Positions 18,004 to 26,905 of a stretch of 64,000 nucleotides of DNA are shown piece by piece. Under the pieces are notes generated by a model. It ran no database searches, was not told the DNA's origin, and was given only the letters and a program-made list of their open reading frames with translations. Numbering within the stretch: the stretch's first letter is position 1; every line of letters begins with the position of its first letter. Both the position numbers and the translations under genes were made by a program. Source of the DNA: Pseudomonadota bacterium (GTDB taxonomy: Bacteria > Pseudomonadota > Gammaproteobacteria > Steroidobacterales > Steroidobacteraceae); contig JAEWAF010000064.1 in assembly GCA_023391815.1 (NCBI GenBank), positions 124,001 to 188,000 of the forward strand, in the 5' to 3' direction.

Positions 18004-19907
18004 TGAACGCAGGTGAGCGCTTTCCGCTGCTATCGACGATCGAATCTCCCGCGGACGTGCGGCGGCTGCCGGCGACGCAGCTCGAGCCGCTGGCGTGTGA
18101 ACTGCGCGAATTTCTCATCGAGACTGTCAGTCGCATGGGCGGTCATTTCGCCGCGGGCCTCGGTACGGTCGAACTGACCGTGGCACTTCATTATGTGTTC
18201 GATACGCCGCAGGACCGGATCGTCTGGGACGTGGGCCACCAAGCATACCCACACAAGGTGCTGACCGGTCGGCGCGATCGCTTGCACACCATCCGTCACA
18301 GGGGCGGTCTGCTGCCATTTCCAGGGCGACAGGAAAGTGAGTACGACACCTTCGGCGTCGGCCACTCCAGCACGTCGATCAGCGCGGCGCTTGGGATGGC
18401 GATTGCCTCACAGCTCAGCGGCTCGCCGCGCAAGATCGTCGCGGTGATCGGCGACGGCGCGCTCAGCGCGGGTCTCGCCTTCGAAGCGCTGAACCATGCA
18501 GGCGCGACCGACCTCGATCTGCTGGTCATTCTCAACGACAACGAGATGTCGATCTCCGAAGCGGTCGGAGCGATCTCGAACTACTGCGCGAGCCTGCTCT
18601 CCGGCCGGCTCTATTCGCAGCTGCGCGAGCGAGGCAAGCGCGTGCTACGCAATCTGCCGAGTGCGTGGGAGCTCGCGCGACGCTCGGAGGTGTTCGTCAA
18701 AGGCATGGTGTTGCCCGGGACAATCTTCGAGGAGATCGGCTTCAACTACATCGGCCCGGTGGATGGACACGATATCGATACGCTCATCGCGACTCTACGC
18801 AACGTGCGCGATCTGCGCGGGCCGCAGCTGCTGCACGTGGTGACGCAGAAGGGCAAGGGTTATGCGCCCGCCGAGAGCGATCCGATCAAATGGCACGGAC
18901 CGGGCAAGTTCGACCGCGAGACCGGTGAGATCTTCAAGGAGCCGGCGCCGGGGCTGACCTATTCCCAGGTGTTCGGCCGCTGGATCTGCGACATGGCGGA
19001 GGTCGACTCGAAGATCGTCGCGATCACGCCGGCCATGCGCGAAGGCTCGGGACTGGTGGAGTATTCCAAACGTTTTCCGGAACGTTACTTCGATGTGGCC
19101 ATCGCCGAGCAACACGCGGTAACGCTGGCAGCCGGGCTGGCCGCCGAGCAATGGCATCCCGTTGTGGCTATTTATTCCACCTTCCTGCAGCGCGCTTACG
19201 ATCAGCTGATTCACGATGTCGCTCTCCAACGCCTGCCGGTCGTGTTTGCGATCGACCGGGGCGGGCTGGTCGGCGGCGACGGCGCGACTCATCAGGGCAG
19301 CTACGATCTGAGCTATTTGCGCTGTGTTCCGAACATGATCGTGATGGCGCCGGCGGACGAGAATGAGTGCCGGCAGATGTTATACACAGCAACTCAGTGC
19401 GGTTGTCCCGCCGCTGTTCGCTATCCGCGTGGCACCGGTCCGGGTGTGCCCGTCGAAAGCACCATGACGGCGCTGCCGATCGGCCGGGCACACACGCGAC
19501 GAATCGGCCGGCAGGGGCTCGCGGTGCTTGCCTTCGGCACCATGGTCTCGCTTTGTGAGCGGATAGCTGAGCGCCACGATCTGACATTGATCAACATGCG
19601 CTTCGTGAAACCGCTGGACGAGGAGCTGGTGTTCCGCCTGGCGCAGACCCATCGCGCGCTGGTCACGGTGGAAGAGAACGTCATCGCCGGTGGCGCCGGC
19701 AGCGCGGTGAACGAGTGCCTGCAGGCGCATTGCATTTGCATTCCGGTCCTGAACTGCGGCATCCCGGATCGTTTCATCGGGCACGGCTCGCGCGAGGACA
19801 ATCTGAAGGAAGCCGGGCTCGATCAGCGCACGCTGGAGCTTGCGATCCTCAAATGGTGGCGCTCGCAGTTGCGGGTGATCCGCGCCAGCGCCTGCGCCAG
19901 CGCGTAG
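18003..19907 (+). CDS. dxs: 1-deoxy-D-xylulose-5-phosphate synthase
   Basis: The protein has 634 residues, full length. It condenses pyruvate and glyceraldehyde 3-phosphate, the first step of the MEP isoprenoid pathway, with thiamine diphosphate. TPP-binding sequence is clear (GDGALSAGLAFEALNHAG ... NDNEMSIS), as are VGHSSTSISAALGMAIA and the transketolase-central block IAEQHAVTLAAGLA. The ATG at 18003 is preceded by a G-rich ribosome site and overlaps the upstream stop by one base. Its place at the end of the hpn operon suggests a locus-dedicated copy; whether another dxs exists in the genome cannot be seen here. It converges with the next gene, 9 bp away. Confidence 0.97.
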   Translation: MNAGERFPLLSTIESPADVRRLPATQLEPLACELREFLIETVSRMGGHFAAGLGTVELTVALHYVFDTPQDRIVWDVGHQAYPHKVLTGRRDRLHTIRHRGGLLPFPGRQESEYDTFGVGHSSTSISAALGMAIASQLSGSPRKIVAVIGDGALSAGLAFEALNHAGATDLDLLVILNDNEMSISEAVGAISNYCASLLSGRLYSQLRERGKRVLRNLPSAWELARRSEVFVKGMVLPGTIFEEIGFNYIGPVDGHDIDTLIATLRNVRDLRGPQLLHVVTQKGKGYAPAESDPIKWHGPGKFDRETGEIFKEPAPGLTYSQVFGRWICDMAEVDSKIVAITPAMREGSGLVEYSKRFPERYFDVAIAEQHAVTLAAGLAAEQWHPVVAIYSTFLQRAYDQLIHDVALQRLPVVFAIDRGGLVGGDGATHQGSYDLSYLRCVPNMIVMAPADENECRQMLYTATQCGCPAAVRYPRGTGPGVPVESTMTALPIGRAHTRRIGRQGLAVLAFGTMVSLCERIAERHDLTLINMRFVKPLDEELVFRLAQTHRALVTVEENVIAGGAGSAVNECLQAHCICIPVLNCGIPDRFIGHGSREDNLKEAGLDQRTLELAILKWWRSQLRVIRASACASA

Positions 19908-19916
19908 CTGCTGTCC

Positions 19917-21026
19917 TCAGCGCCGCTGTGGCTCCTTCGCGAGCGGCGCCACGTAAGTCACCAGGCTCACCACCATCTTGCCGGGCTCTTCCCACGGAAT
20001 CATGTGAGAAGAGTGTTCGAACCACACGCCTTGTTTGTAGGGGCTTTTTACTTTGGAGAGCCACGCCGCCGTAGGTTCGGACGGAGTGGTGTAGTCGTGC
20101 CGGCCCATGAACATCACGACCGGGATGGGGAAGCGGGTGACGGACTTGTAGTCGACGTCCAGGAATTCATCCAGGACGCGACCCAGCGTGAACAGGCTGC
20201 CTTCGTCCACCGCGCAGACATCGGCGGACGAGTACTCGGGCGATAGCAGCGGCGCGCGGAAGAAGTACTTCGAATCTTCCCGATATGCGCTCAGCCCGCC
20301 GTAGAACTGCGCCCATTTTCTGGCGATGACGATGCGCTCGCGCGTGATGGGCTGATCGCCCGGATAGGGCGCGATGGTTTTCATTTCCTCGACGGCGGCC
20401 GTGTTGCCGTGAGCGAGCGCTTGCTTCATGCCGTAGTCGAAGCTCACGCGCTCGTTGTCATGTGTATTGATCACTTGGCCGATGCCGACGTAGGCATGGA
20501 ACAAATCGGGCCGTTTGAGCGCCGCGCCCATGCCGACGACCGTGCCCCAGCTGTGCCCCATGAGGATGAGCTTTTTCTTGCCGTAGCGTTGACGCACGTA
20601 CTCGGCGACTTCGATCGCGTCGTCGATGTAACGAGGAATGCGCAAGCTGTCGCCGACCGCATCGGAGTGATCCTCGACGTAAGTCTTGCCGGCACCGCGT
20701 TGGTCGTAGTTCACGACCGTGAAGTATTCCTCGATCGGACCTTGGAATTGCCACAGTGTCGGAATGAGCGGCGAGGCCGGGCCGCCGTGCACGAATAGGA
20801 TGATGGGATTGTCGCGATCATTGCCGCGCACGTTCAGCCACTGCCCGATGCCGCCGATGCGAGTCTTGAAGCTCTCTTGCACGCCATTGGGCGTGAGGAT
20901 GCGGTCGCGGTCCTCGATGATCTCACGCGCCTTCTGATAAGGCGCCAGATCGGCGCACGAATCGGCATCGGCGCGGCCGCAAAGGGCCGCGGCCGCGAAC
21001 AGAAACAAGCACGCCAAAGGCTTCAT
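19917..21026 (-). CDS. Secreted alpha/beta hydrolase, proline-iminopeptidase-like
   Basis: The protein has 369 residues with a signal peptide (MKPLACLFLFAAAALCGRADA). It is an alpha/beta hydrolase of the peptidase S33 type. The oxyanion block FVHGGPASP, the nucleophile elbow GHSWGT, the acid region GRHDYTTP and a late His (EHSSHMIPWE) form a plausible triad. S33 enzymes release N-terminal residues, often proline, from peptides. The frame is open upstream to 21089, but the ATG at 21024-21026 starts the signal peptide. The substrate cannot be told from sequence; esterase activity is possible. Confidence 0.85.
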   Translation of the reverse strand: MKPLACLFLFAAAALCGRADADSCADLAPYQKAREIIEDRDRILTPNGVQESFKTRIGGIGQWLNVRGNDRDNPIILFVHGGPASPLIPTLWQFQGPIEEYFTVVNYDQRGAGKTYVEDHSDAVGDSLRIPRYIDDAIEVAEYVRQRYGKKKLILMGHSWGTVVGMGAALKRPDLFHAYVGIGQVINTHDNERVSFDYGMKQALAHGNTAAVEEMKTIAPYPGDQPITRERIVIARKWAQFYGGLSAYREDSKYFFRAPLLSPEYSSADVCAVDEGSLFTLGRVLDEFLDVDYKSVTRFPIPVVMFMGRHDYTTPSEPTAAWLSKVKSPYKQGVWFEHSSHMIPWEEPGKMVVSLVTYVAPLAKEPQRR

Positions 21027-21192
21027 GGTCGAATATTCCCTGATCGATTGCAGCTGCGAAATTTTCGCGGCCTGCGGGTTATGCGTCAAACGCTGTATGT
21101 CGAGGCCGGGTTGGCGCTATCGTCCGCATTCTGCACAGAGCGCTCGAGCAAGGGCGGTGAGCATGCGGGTTGGTTGGTGGGATGGAACAACG

Positions 21193-22359
21193 ATGCGAAG
21201 ATTTCTGAAGATTCTGGCGGTCGCTGGGATGGCTTGTATGGGTGCCGCCGAGGCGGACGAGGCGGCCGGCGTGCGAGCGAGACAGCTCGGCATCGAGCCG
21301 GGGGTGCTGCGGCCGGGAAAGTACAACGCGATTACCGATGTGGACGGTGTGCGGGTGGGGCACGTCACGCTCAAGAGGGGCGATAGCGTCCGGACCGGCG
21401 CCACTGCAATCCTGGCGCATGGAGGCAACTTGTTTCAGGACAAGGTGCCGGCGGCGGTGGTGGTCGCCAATGGCTTCGGGAAGTTGATGGGCTCGACTCA
21501 GATCGAGGAGTTGGGTGAGATCGAGTCGCCCATCGTGCTGACCAATACGCTCGCCGTGCCTCGGGCCGCCGAAGCTATCGTCAGCTGGGTGCTTGCCTAC
21601 CCGGGCAACGAAAACGTCGTCTCGGTCAACGCCGTCGTCGGCGAGACCAACGACAGTCGTTTGAACGACATCCGCTCGCGACCGCTGACGGCGGAGTTGA
21701 TCGGCCAGGCCATCACCGGCGCAAGCAGCGGGCCGGTTGCTGAAGGCGCGGTCGGCGCGGGCACGGGCACGGTAGCCTTCGGATGGAAAGGCGGCATCGG
21801 CACCAGTTCGCGCGTGTTGCCGAAGAAGCTCGGCGGTTACACGGTGGGCGTGCTGGTGCAGTCGAACTTCGGTGGCATCCTGCAGATGGACGGCGTGCCG
21901 ATCGGTGAAGCGCTCGGCCAGTACTATTTGAAGCGCGAGCTGGACGATAGCAGCCCCGATGGATCCATCATGATGGTCGTGGCGACGGACGCGCCGCTAT
22001 CGCCCGGCAATCTCCGCCGTCTGGGCGATCGCGCTATCGCGGGTCTGGCTCGCACCGGTTCGTCGTTCTCGAACGGCTCGGGCGACTACGCGATCAGTTT
22101 TTCCACGGCGGCGAGCGTACGCCGAACGCCCGCCGTCCGCGGCGCTGTCGCTCAGATCCAGGACCTGCCCAACGACCGGATTTCGCCCTTGTTTCAAGCC
22201 ACCATCGAGGCGACCGAAGAGGCGATTTACAACTCGATGCTGATGGCGCGCACCGAGCGCAGCTTCAACACCATCGAGCGCAGCTGGGTCACGGTCGAGG
22301 CATTGCCCATCGATCGGGTCAAAGAGATCTTCAGGGCGCATGGCCGGAAAGTGCCTTGA
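21193..22359 (+). CDS. P1-family (DmpA/BapA-type) aminopeptidase, secreted
   Basis: The protein has 388 residues with an N-terminal signal sequence (MRRFLKILAVAGMACMGAAEA). It belongs to the P1/DmpA family, N-terminal-nucleophile enzymes that self-cleave and act on beta-peptides, D-amino-acid amides or L-aminopeptide substrates. Conserved blocks: YNAITDVDGVRVGH, GWKGGIGTSSRVL, GVLVQSNFGG and DGSIMMVVATDAPL. The Ser in the last block matches the self-processing nucleophile as I recall it. An alternative start at 21163 would add ten residues. The next gene is an Asp/Glu racemase, so a role with beta-linked or D-residue peptides is attractive but inferred. Confidence 0.88.
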   Translation: MRRFLKILAVAGMACMGAAEADEAAGVRARQLGIEPGVLRPGKYNAITDVDGVRVGHVTLKRGDSVRTGATAILAHGGNLFQDKVPAAVVVANGFGKLMGSTQIEELGEIESPIVLTNTLAVPRAAEAIVSWVLAYPGNENVVSVNAVVGETNDSRLNDIRSRPLTAELIGQAITGASSGPVAEGAVGAGTGTVAFGWKGGIGTSSRVLPKKLGGYTVGVLVQSNFGGILQMDGVPIGEALGQYYLKRELDDSSPDGSIMMVVATDAPLSPGNLRRLGDRAIAGLARTGSSFSNGSGDYAISFSTAASVRRTPAVRGAVAQIQDLPNDRISPLFQATIEATEEAIYNSMLMARTERSFNTIERSWVTVEALPIDRVKEIFRAHGRKVP

Positions 22360-22415
22360 GTCTCGCTATGCAAAGTCTGCATCGGGCGGCAACGCACCGA
22401 TATCAGACTGTCGCG

Positions 22416-23153
22416 ATGAGCGATTCAGCGCGGCGCTTGATCGGCGTACTTGGCGGCATGGGGCCGCTGGCCACCATCGATTTCATGACCAAAGTGGTCG
22501 CCTTGGCGCCGGCGACCTGCGATCAGGCTCACATTCCCTTGATCGTGCATCAGGTGCCGCAGATCCCAGACCGCAGCACCGCGATCATGAGAGGAAGCGA
22601 TTCCCCGTTGGAGCCGATGCTGGCCGGTTTGCGGAGCTTGGCGCGGGCCGGCGTTGAGCTCGCGGTGATTCCCTGTAACACTGCGCATTACTGGTACGCG
22701 CAGCTCTCACGGCAACAAGAGTTGCCTCTGCTGCACATCGCCGAAGCCGTGAGGCAGGAGCTGATATTGAGAGAGTCGCACCACAAGCAAGTGGCGTTGC
22801 TCGCGACCCGAGGCACGCATCGTGCGGGCGTTTATTCCGGTCGTCTGGGCGCGGCGTTCGAGCCGTTGTTCTCGGGTGACGAAGCCGTGCAGACTCTGGT
22901 GGATGTATCCATTGCGGCCGTCAAAGCCGGTGAGTTGGAGAAAGGCAGGAGTGCCGCTCTCGAAGCAGCGGATCGCTTGTTTTCGGCAGGCGCGGAAGTG
23001 TTGATTCTCGGTTGCACGGAGTTGCCGGTGGCATTGGCGAACACAGCTGTGCAGGACCGATGTATCGATTCGACGCTCGCGCTCGCACGTCTGTGTGTGA
23101 AGGAAGCCATGCGTGACGATGTTGATGCATGCCGCGTGACGTCCCGGCACTGA
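22416..23153 (+). CDS. Aspartate/glutamate racemase family protein
   Basis: The protein has about 245 residues and belongs to the Asp/Glu/hydantoin racemase superfamily, closest in look to aspartate racemase (RacX/YgeA). Both catalytic cysteines are present: PCNTAH and LGCTELP. The N-terminal glycine loop is GVLGGMGPLATIDF. The frame opens at a TTG at 22356, with an ATG at 22368; I place the start at 22416 because the fold begins there, but none of the three has a strong ribosome site. It follows the P1 peptidase closely and ends one base before a LysR gene, so the three probably form a unit. Confidence 0.88.
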   Translation: MSDSARRLIGVLGGMGPLATIDFMTKVVALAPATCDQAHIPLIVHQVPQIPDRSTAIMRGSDSPLEPMLAGLRSLARAGVELAVIPCNTAHYWYAQLSRQQELPLLHIAEAVRQELILRESHHKQVALLATRGTHRAGVYSGRLGAAFEPLFSGDEAVQTLVDVSIAAVKAGELEKGRSAALEAADRLFSAGAEVLILGCTELPVALANTAVQDRCIDSTLALARLCVKEAMRDDVDACRVTSRH

Positions 23154-23154
23154 T

Positions 23155-24081
23155 ATGGATACTCGCTGGCTGCAAGATTTCCTGACCATCGCCGAGACGG
23201 GGAACTTCACACGAGCTGCCGAGATTCGCAACAGCTCGCAGGCCGCCTTCAGTCGGCGGATTCAGAGTCTGGAGCAGTGGTTGGGCGTGCCACTGATCGA
23301 TCGCAGCACGTTTCCCACCAGGCTCACGCCGGAAGGCGAGCGATTTCGCGAACGCGCCGCCGAGATCGTGCTGCAAGTGGCGGACGCGAAAGTGTCACTC
23401 ACGGGTGCGGTGGTCGGGCGGGGGCAACAGATCCGCATCGCGCTTCCGCACGCTCTCGCCACCGGTCGCCTGGCTTCGTGGTGGGCGCAGTGGTCCGGCC
23501 ATGGCATGGACGATGTCACGTGCACGGCGGTGCCAGGCAATGTTCACGACACAGTTACCGCGCTGGTCTCGGGCAACGCCGACCTGCTCATTTGTTTCCA
23601 TACGGCCGAGCAACCGATCCATTTGTCCGCTCAATACGAGCGCGTCGTCATCGGCGCGGAACACCTGCGGCCCTACGTCGCGACGAGTCTGGCTGCAAAC
23701 GTCCAGAAACATTTTCCGGGAACGCAGCGTTCACCGCTGCCGCTGTTGATGTATTCCTCCGGCGCCTATCTGGGGCGAATGGTGGAGCTCATCATCGAAT
23801 CGGCGCGGCCGCGCTTGATAGGTCGATGTGTGTTCGAGGCCGACATGGCGGATGTGCTGCGCAATCTCGCCGTCGAAGGACGAGGCGTCGCCTGGCTGCC
23901 CGACTGTTCGGCTCAAGGCGCGCCACCGGGAAGCCTGGTGCCCCTCGAAGGCTGGAGCCAAAGCATGTCGGTGGTCGCCTATCGCGATCGGCAGTCCCGA
24001 AATTCAAAAGTAGAACGATTATGGCCGGCGTTGTCCGGCAAGCCGCCTGCTCGGGCCCGGCGGCAGAAGCGTAACGCGTGA
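23155..24081 (+). CDS. LysR-family regulator, HypT/YjiE-like
   Basis: The protein has 308 residues. The N-terminal winged helix is clear (WLQDFLTIAETGNFTRAAE ... QAAFSRRIQSLEQWLGVPLIDR). The RNSSQAAFSRRI spelling and the following RSTFPTRLTPEGE recall the HypT subgroup, which senses hypochlorite in E. coli. No equivalent sensing role is proven here. The effector domain follows from about residue 90. It lies directly after the racemase and probably regulates the peptidase-racemase unit. It abuts, tail to tail, the next LysR gene on the minus strand. Confidence 0.9.
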   Translation: MDTRWLQDFLTIAETGNFTRAAEIRNSSQAAFSRRIQSLEQWLGVPLIDRSTFPTRLTPEGERFRERAAEIVLQVADAKVSLTGAVVGRGQQIRIALPHALATGRLASWWAQWSGHGMDDVTCTAVPGNVHDTVTALVSGNADLLICFHTAEQPIHLSAQYERVVIGAEHLRPYVATSLAANVQKHFPGTQRSPLPLLMYSSGAYLGRMVELIIESARPRLIGRCVFEADMADVLRNLAVEGRGVAWLPDCSAQGAPPGSLVPLEGWSQSMSVVAYRDRQSRNSKVERLWPALSGKPPARARRQKRNA

Positions 24082-25032
24082 TCATGGATCGGCCTTCCGC
24101 GCGGATACCTCCTTCAGCAACCATCGGTGAAAGGCGTCGATAGCCGGGTTGCCCTCGGCGCCACTGCGTCGGATCATCCAAAAGGCGTAAGCGTTGGGCA
24201 AGGAAAAGTCGAATGGCTTGCAGAGGCGGCCGCGGTCCAGGTCTTCCTCGATCAGCGGACCGACCCCCAGCGCCACGCCATGCCCGGCAACGGCCGCTTC
24301 TTGCGCCAGATAGATGCTCGCGAAAACCGGGCCTCGAGTGGCATCCACCCGGCTTGCACCAGCGGCTTTCAACCATGCGGACCAATCCGGCACGCCAGCG
24401 CGAGCGACCGCGCTTTCGTCGTGCAGGAGCGTGTGATGCATCAGGTCGTTGGGTTCATTCAGCGGCCGGCTTGCATCGCTCATTAACGAAGGCGCGCAGA
24501 CCGGAACTACGGGCGCATCCATCAGCCGCTCGGCCAACACGCCCGTGTAACCGCCCGGTCCGTAGCGAATGGCAACATCGATTCTGTCGCGAGCGAAATC
24601 GGTGTGCTCGTTGCCGGTCTCGATCCGCACCTTGACATCGGGGCAGTCGCGGTGGAATCGGTGCAGTCTGGGTGCGAGCCACTTGGCGGCGAAGGACTCC
24701 ACCGTGCTGATGCGCAGATTCGCCGCCATGGGCGCGGTGACCTTTTCAAGCGCCAGGTCGAGCTGTCCGAACAGCTCGCCCAGAGACGCAGCCAGCGTCT
24801 CGCCCTCGGCAGTCAGCTCGACCGAGCGGAAGCCGCGACGAAACAGCTTCACTCCGAGGTACGCCTCCAGGCGCTTTACTTGATGGCTCACCGCCGCCGG
24901 CGTGACGAACAGTTCGGCGGCGGCCGCTTGAAAACTGAGGCTACGAGCGGCCGCTTCGAACGCCCGGAGCGCATTGAGCGGGACTGGATGACGGGGCTTC
25001 ACGATCGTCCGAGCTTGCCGACGGAACAGCAT
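24082..25032 (-). CDS. LysR-family regulator, GcvA-like
   Basis: The protein has up to 316 residues. It has the GcvA/AmpR-type start PLNALRAFEAAARSLSFQAAAAELFVTPAAVSHQVKRLE and a substrate-binding domain with IDVAIRYGPGGY. It is divergent from the metallo-beta-lactamase-fold gene at 25134, the usual layout for a LysR regulator and its target. The ATG at 25030-25032 is taken as the start; a GTG at 25000-25002 would remove ten residues and fits the family start equally well. A candidate LysR box lies just upstream at 25042-25054. Confidence 0.92.
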   Translation of the reverse strand: MLFRRQARTIVKPRHPVPLNALRAFEAAARSLSFQAAAAELFVTPAAVSHQVKRLEAYLGVKLFRRGFRSVELTAEGETLAASLGELFGQLDLALEKVTAPMAANLRISTVESFAAKWLAPRLHRFHRDCPDVKVRIETGNEHTDFARDRIDVAIRYGPGGYTGVLAERLMDAPVVPVCAPSLMSDASRPLNEPNDLMHHTLLHDESAVARAGVPDWSAWLKAAGASRVDATRGPVFASIYLAQEAAVAGHGVALGVGPLIEEDLDRGRLCKPFDFSLPNAYAFWMIRRSGAEGNPAIDAFHRWLLKEVSARKADP

Positions 25033-25041
25033 CCTATCAAG

Positions 25042-25054
25042 TTAGCTTTGCTAA
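25042..25054. promoter_or_regulatory. Candidate LysR box TTAGC-TTT-GCTAA
   Basis: A perfect 5-bp inverted repeat with a 3-bp centre fits the T-N11-A rule for LysR-type operators. It lies 10 bp upstream of the LysR start and 80 bp upstream of the divergent metallo-beta-lactamase-fold gene, where an autoregulatory and activating site is expected. No binding evidence exists beyond position and symmetry. Confidence 0.5.
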
Positions 25055-25133
25055 TGCGGCTGCCAAAAACAATTCGTTTGTCGGCGCCGCGCGCTGTCGA
25101 AATGATGCGCCCATCGAAAGTGAGGGCATCACC

Positions 25134-25955
25134 GTGAGAGTCGAAGAGCTGAGCGCCGGCGTGTTGATGTTCGTCGGCGACGATTACGAGTCGGTCGCCA
25201 CGGCATTTCTCGACGGCGACGAGGTGCTGCTGGTCGACTCGCTCGCCAGCTCGGCGGACGCGCGGCGGTTGCACGATGTCCTGTGCGGGGATATGGGCAA
25301 AACCGTGCGTGTAGTCGCGGCGACTCACTTCATGAGCGATCACATCGCCGGAATGTCGCTGTTTCCGGATGCCCTGACGATCGCGCACCGGCACTATCGT
25401 CAAACGTTCCTGTCGCAGAACCAGCGTGTCGATGAGTTCTATCGCGAGCCCCGGGTCGTGTTCGACAGTGCGCTGAAGTTCCGATGGGGCCGGCACGAGC
25501 TTCACTTCCTGCACAATCCCGGCAAGACCATGGACCATCTCAGCGTGGATGTGCCCACGGCCGATCTGATCTGCGTGGGCGACAACATCGTGGGGAACAT
25601 CGTCTATCTATCGAAAGCGGATCCCGCGCTGATTGGTGCGGCGATCGGTCGGATACAACAGCTCGGCAGGGGCACGGTCGTCGGCGGACACATGGGCAGG
25701 TTTTCCGCTGCCACTCTCGATAACGCAATCCACTACCTCGCTCGGTTGCGGGAGACTGTTATTCGTATCCGCGTCGACGAACCTTCGCACGCGGTCGCCG
25801 ACAGCATTGCCTCGATTCCAATCGAAGCCTGCGTGGCTGCGCTGGTGGAGCCCGCTCCATTCGAGCGCCAATGGCACCAGAATAACTTGAAAGTCATCGT
25901 CGAGCAGTCGGTCTTCGCGCTCGATGCTTTCGTTTCGCGAGCAGGTAACGCATGA
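25134..25955 (+). CDS. Metallo-beta-lactamase-fold hydrolase
   Basis: The protein has 273 residues. Metal-site motifs of the fold are recognisable: ATHFMSDHIAG (H-x-x-x-D-H, with the second of the usual HxHxDH histidines replaced by Met), HNPGKTMDHLSVDV, GDNIVGN and GGHMGRF. The fold usually hydrolyses thioesters, lactones or phosphodiesters; the substrate is not evident. The start is a GTG with a GAGGG element upstream. Its stop overlaps the next gene's ATG, so the two hydrolases are co-translated. It is divergent from a LysR regulator that probably controls it. Confidence 0.82.
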   Translation: MRVEELSAGVLMFVGDDYESVATAFLDGDEVLLVDSLASSADARRLHDVLCGDMGKTVRVVAATHFMSDHIAGMSLFPDALTIAHRHYRQTFLSQNQRVDEFYREPRVVFDSALKFRWGRHELHFLHNPGKTMDHLSVDVPTADLICVGDNIVGNIVYLSKADPALIGAAIGRIQQLGRGTVVGGHMGRFSAATLDNAIHYLARLRETVIRIRVDEPSHAVADSIASIPIEACVAALVEPAPFERQWHQNNLKVIVEQSVFALDAFVSRAGNA

Positions 25956-26821
25956 ACAAGAACGACGATTCGAAGGTCCGCAAACTTCTGGCGCGCCGGC
26001 AATTCGTATCCGCCTGCGTCGGCCTGACTGGCCTGGCAATGTTTCCTCGCAGTCGCGTCGTCGCGGCGGGCATCACAGAGGGCTTGCGCATCCAAAGGCT
26101 GGCGTGGGCGGGCATCCGTTTGCAGCTTCCGCAGGCGACCCTGTTCATCGATCCATTGATCAGTCCCGACGCGTGGGGAGCCGCACTCGCGGATCCGCTG
26201 ATTCCCGTCGACGATGCGGTCGGCAATACGTATGTCCTGGTCACTCACACTCATAGTGACCATTTCGACGCGCAGGCCGTCGCGGCCGCGCTCGGAAAGG
26301 GTGGCGTTCTCGTGCACCCTGAAGGAACGAATCCGTTGCCGATTCCTCAGGGGGCGCGAACTCGTGCGAGTGCGCTGTGGGAGCCGCAACTGCTCGGCGA
26401 CTTCACCGCCACTGCCGTGCCCGCATCGGACGGCTACGGCGACCCACAGGTGTCCTGGGTCGTGTCCGCCGGCAATCGTCGCATCTTTCACGGTGGCGAC
26501 ACGCTCTGGCACGGCCACTGGTGGCGAATCGGACGTCAATTCGGTCCCTTCGACGCTGCGTTTCTACCGATCAACGGTGCGCGCTTCGGCTGGCGCCAAC
26601 CGGTCAGCGATCTGCCGGGCGTTCTCACGCCAGAGCAAGCCGTGGCAGCAGCAACCATTCTTGGCGCGCGCCGCCTGGTTCCCATTCACTACGGAGTGTC
26701 TGGCATTGCAGAGTATGTGGAGGTTCGGGATTCGTTTGGCCTGGTGCGCGCAGCCGCTAGCAAGAAATCCATCAGGGTGCAGTCGATGAAGCCGGGAGAG
26801 TGGCTGGACTGGGAAGAATGA
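25952..26821 (+). CDS. Metallo-beta-lactamase-fold protein, UlaG/NAPE-PLD-like, Tat-type leader
   Basis: The protein has 289 residues. The leader has a twin-arginine followed by a hydrophobic stretch (ARRQFVSACVGLTGLAMF), suggesting Tat export with metal loaded in the cytosol. The catalytic block VTHTHSDHFDAQ is intact, followed by FHGGDTLWHGHWW, INGARFGWR and VPIHYGV, typical of the UlaG-like branch (lactonases, N-acyl-phosphatidylethanolamine phospholipase D relatives). It overlaps the preceding hydrolase by 4 bases. The pair may act on one compound on the two sides of the inner membrane; that is inference. Confidence 0.85.
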   Translation: MNKNDDSKVRKLLARRQFVSACVGLTGLAMFPRSRVVAAGITEGLRIQRLAWAGIRLQLPQATLFIDPLISPDAWGAALADPLIPVDDAVGNTYVLVTHTHSDHFDAQAVAAALGKGGVLVHPEGTNPLPIPQGARTRASALWEPQLLGDFTATAVPASDGYGDPQVSWVVSAGNRRIFHGGDTLWHGHWWRIGRQFGPFDAAFLPINGARFGWRQPVSDLPGVLTPEQAVAAATILGARRLVPIHYGVSGIAEYVEVRDSFGLVRAAASKKSIRVQSMKPGEWLDWEE

Positions 26822-26905
26822 AAGGCCGTTGCGACAGGGCGATGTAAACCTTCAGGCCGATGCGTGCATCTCACGTCGGTTCGGCGGCTCAAAGGAGGAG
26901 GCAAA

